64,000 nt of DNA from Orthonyx spaldingii. Taxonomy: Eukaryota > Chordata > Aves > Passeriformes > Orthonychidae. The notes beneath the pieces were generated by a model. That model was given only the letters and a program-made list of their open reading frames with translations, searched no databases and was not told the DNA's origin. Positions 61,781 through 64,000 of the stretch are shown here, piece after piece. The stretch lies in contig VZTJ01004015.1 of assembly GCA_013397795.1 (NCBI GenBank), forward strand, positions 3,760,553-3,824,552, written 5' to 3'. Position 1 is the first letter of the stretch. Each line of letters begins with the position of its first letter. The position numbers and the translations under genes were made by a program.

Positions 61781-64000
61781 ATATAAACACCATATAAATG
61801 CCACTAAACAAGACACAAAACACAGCCTGAAAGTCAGATGGAGGTATTACATGAGGTGCAGCTAGTGAGCATCTCCGTGAGACTATTTCACTCCCAAAGT
61901 CATAGTGAAGAACCACCTAAAGGCATAAAGGCTGCTTTATATACTTTCAAGTATAAAGAGTTCAATAAATTATGTACAAAACATGCCAAAGAAGTAATGG
62001 AACCCAGAGAAATAAGAGATCCTAAAGCTCTGGAAGGTTAGGATCACAGGATGAACTGAGACAGAAAAAGAGAAAAGAAATCAAAATTAAAATAGAAAAG
62101 AAAACAAGGAAAAGTGGAAGGGCTGAGCACCTTACAGAAGCTCTTCTGACCTTAGAAGCAGTATGTCATTTACCATAGTACAATCATGTTACCCATTTAT
62201 CATACAGTCAATCTGGGATATCATGCAGACCATCTGTGAGTCTTTCAAAGGGTGAAACAAACAGTATAAATTGCCTCCAAGAGTCTAGAGAGAGGCACCA
62301 CGACTCTCACAGTGCAGTTGAGCAGTCCCCTGGCAGCAGAACCACCCCCACAAACATTTTGCAGGCTGTGCTTAATCCAGTTTAATTCACTTGAACAGTG
62401 AAATTCAAATGCATGTAGCAAGGAGTCATTTCAGGTCCAAGTTAGCCACTCTGTAGACATTCTCTGTAGGAAATCTGGGCAGAAATTACAGTGCAATCCC
62501 AAAAATTGTGTAAATTAACACATTTAAAATACCAGAACTCTAAAGATGTGAAAGAAGTTGTCTTGTGAAGTGATAATGATGTTACCTGTTTACATCAGCT
62601 GAGGGTACAACCTAACCTGGTTTTTGTATATTTTTCCTTATTGCAGTTAACAGTGATTCTTGGAAGCTTCCTTATGCATGGTTTTTCTTCTCTATATTAC
62701 TATAAAACTGTTTCTGTATGCTAGGCTCCAGGCACTGCACTTCTTTTAAAACATGTATAAAACACTAAAAAACAAGAATGTTATCCCAAGGGATTGGGAA
62801 CAGGACAAAAAGGCCTTACCTCTCTGATTCTTTCCTAAAGTAAGTCAGTTTTAGGCTACTGTACTGGTCCAAACACAGCCAAGATCAGTAGTGAGATTAC
62901 AACTGGGCTATGAGTAATCTGTTTGTTTGTCTCAGAGACCGTAGCATGTCTATGGGCTGATCACTTTGCCTTTTGTCTTTCTGCCATTTACATTTATGTA
63001 GCCAAATTGCTTCTAAGAAATGTTAATCCATCACATTATCCAGTTGCTCAGCCCTTATTGGCCAGGTAACTCAGGTACAATCAGTTTTATTGCCAGATTG
63101 GATAGAACCCTACACGTGTGTCACATTTGGTAATGTGCTCTTCAGGAATTATGGTTAGTACAGATGTTGCTTCTTAATTTGTGAGAGCACCATGTCAACA
63201 AATTTGTTTAAAATATAAAAGAGTTCATATATTTATACTGCATGTTTTATGTTACACCCAGTGGGTGAGGCCAAAACATGCCAATTACCTACCTTTGGCC
63301 CAGTAGTCAGTATAAAAGACAGTAATAATTTTGCTCCGAATCTCTGTATTTTTTTAATTGATGGCCAAAAATCAAGTAACAGCCCCCAGACACAAAAGCT
63401 GAAATGGGGAACATGCAGAGATGCCGTTGAGGCTCTGCTGGTCCCCCCTGCAGGGCACACTGGGCTCTGTCCCACGCTGAGTGCAGCTTCAGCTCTGTGC
63501 CACGGTGCTTTCCGACAGAGCACCCCATGGAGACAGGAGACAGCACAAGCACTGGGAAAAACCTTCCTATCCCTAAATGTCTTCACCCCACCTAACTAAT
63601 CAGTCAGGCTGTATCACCTGCACATGTATCTAATGTATTGTATCACATCTTATTCATTTCTGTCCTGATTAGATCTCTAGCATGTGGAGGAATGTTATAA
63701 ACGTAAGATGAAAATTGTCACCCATCTCTATTCTGGTAAGCACCTCAAATCCCACTGCTGGATACCGCAAAAGTCCTAATAATATTTTCCTTAATATTGT
63801 TTGCATATTGAGTGTATTCATAGGCTCAAGGCCTTTTATTCAGGCCCTTTTTCAGGACTTTGGGCTACGGAAATGGTTTTACTCTGAGTTGGCATCCATG
63901 GTGCAGACTGCTGGGAGCCACCTCTGTGGCTGAAGCTGAGAGCAGCAGGGCAGCACACACCTATGTACTTTTGGAGCTGGCAAGCACTACCCAGGCACAA
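61781..64000. other. Non-coding DNA downstream of the CR1 copy, no gene found
   Basis: A purine-rich stretch at 62055-62125 (GAGAAAAGAAATCAAAATTA) is followed by AT-rich unique sequence. A less AT-rich patch at 63390-63560 has overlapping 116-117 codon frames on opposite strands. Neither shows a domain or splice context, so both are considered chance. Confidence 0.5.

Noticed and set aside
61312..61865. Plus-strand frames of 67-76 codons
   Set aside because: They lie antisense within the CR1 element and have no independent support.
63233..63599. Opposed frames of 116 and 117 codons
   Set aside because: Mirror-image open frames with no domain or splice signal; probably chance.
1..64000. Prokaryotic systems, CRISPR arrays, tRNA, rRNA, known microRNA hairpins
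   Set aside because: No regular spaced repeats, operon-like gene packing, ribosome-binding sites or recognisable RNA genes were found. The microRNA check was by eye only and is not exhaustive.

Overview
The window looks like vertebrate nuclear DNA, most likely from a songbird. It is AT-rich, has no long open reading frames (the longest are about 140-145 codons and unlike any protein I know), and carries dispersed retrotransposon relics. Two repeats place it. At 61181-61780 there is a minus-strand, 5'-truncated CR1 LINE of the avian kind. At about 18955-19506 there is a plus-strand solo LTR resembling the ERVL-type LTRs of passerine genomes. Four much older fragments look like MIR or CR1/L3-tail SINE/LINE relics shared among amniotes (near 5165, 22690, 25390 and 37580). 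A 145-base run of N interrupts a GGAGA pentanucleotide repeat, so this is a draft assembly.

Layout. Positions 1-22 kb are non-coding, with conserved-looking blocks at 1080-1375 and 10340-10830, a small CpG cluster at 7279-7367, and the solo LTR near 19 kb. A GC-rich minus-strand segment at 22097-22203 has coding-like composition and a strong splice donor. From 22 to 38 kb the DNA is again non-coding: conserved-looking blocks lie around 26.6-27.5 kb, 28.7-28.9 kb and 30.5 kb, a weak exon candidate lies at 35883-35954, and a duplicated octamer-containing segment lies at 38076-38139. The N gap is at 38979-39123. Further conserved-looking blocks lie at 45270-46040 (with an unusual GC-rich core), 49540-49830 and 57950-58160. 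The best plus-strand exon candidate is 49897-50091, with a consensus acceptor, a perfect CAG|GTAAGT donor, and an initiator ATG opening a 41-codon frame up to the donor. The CR1 element and anonymous sequence close the window.

Interpretation. There is no operon, bacterial defence system, CRISPR array, tRNA or rRNA. The simplest reading is a gene-poor region or very large intron, rich in candidate regulatory elements (TAAT homeodomain cores, octamer motifs), possibly containing one or two exons of unidentified genes. I could not name any gene. Conservation is inferred from sequence texture only, because no alignment was possible, so the regulatory calls have low confidence.
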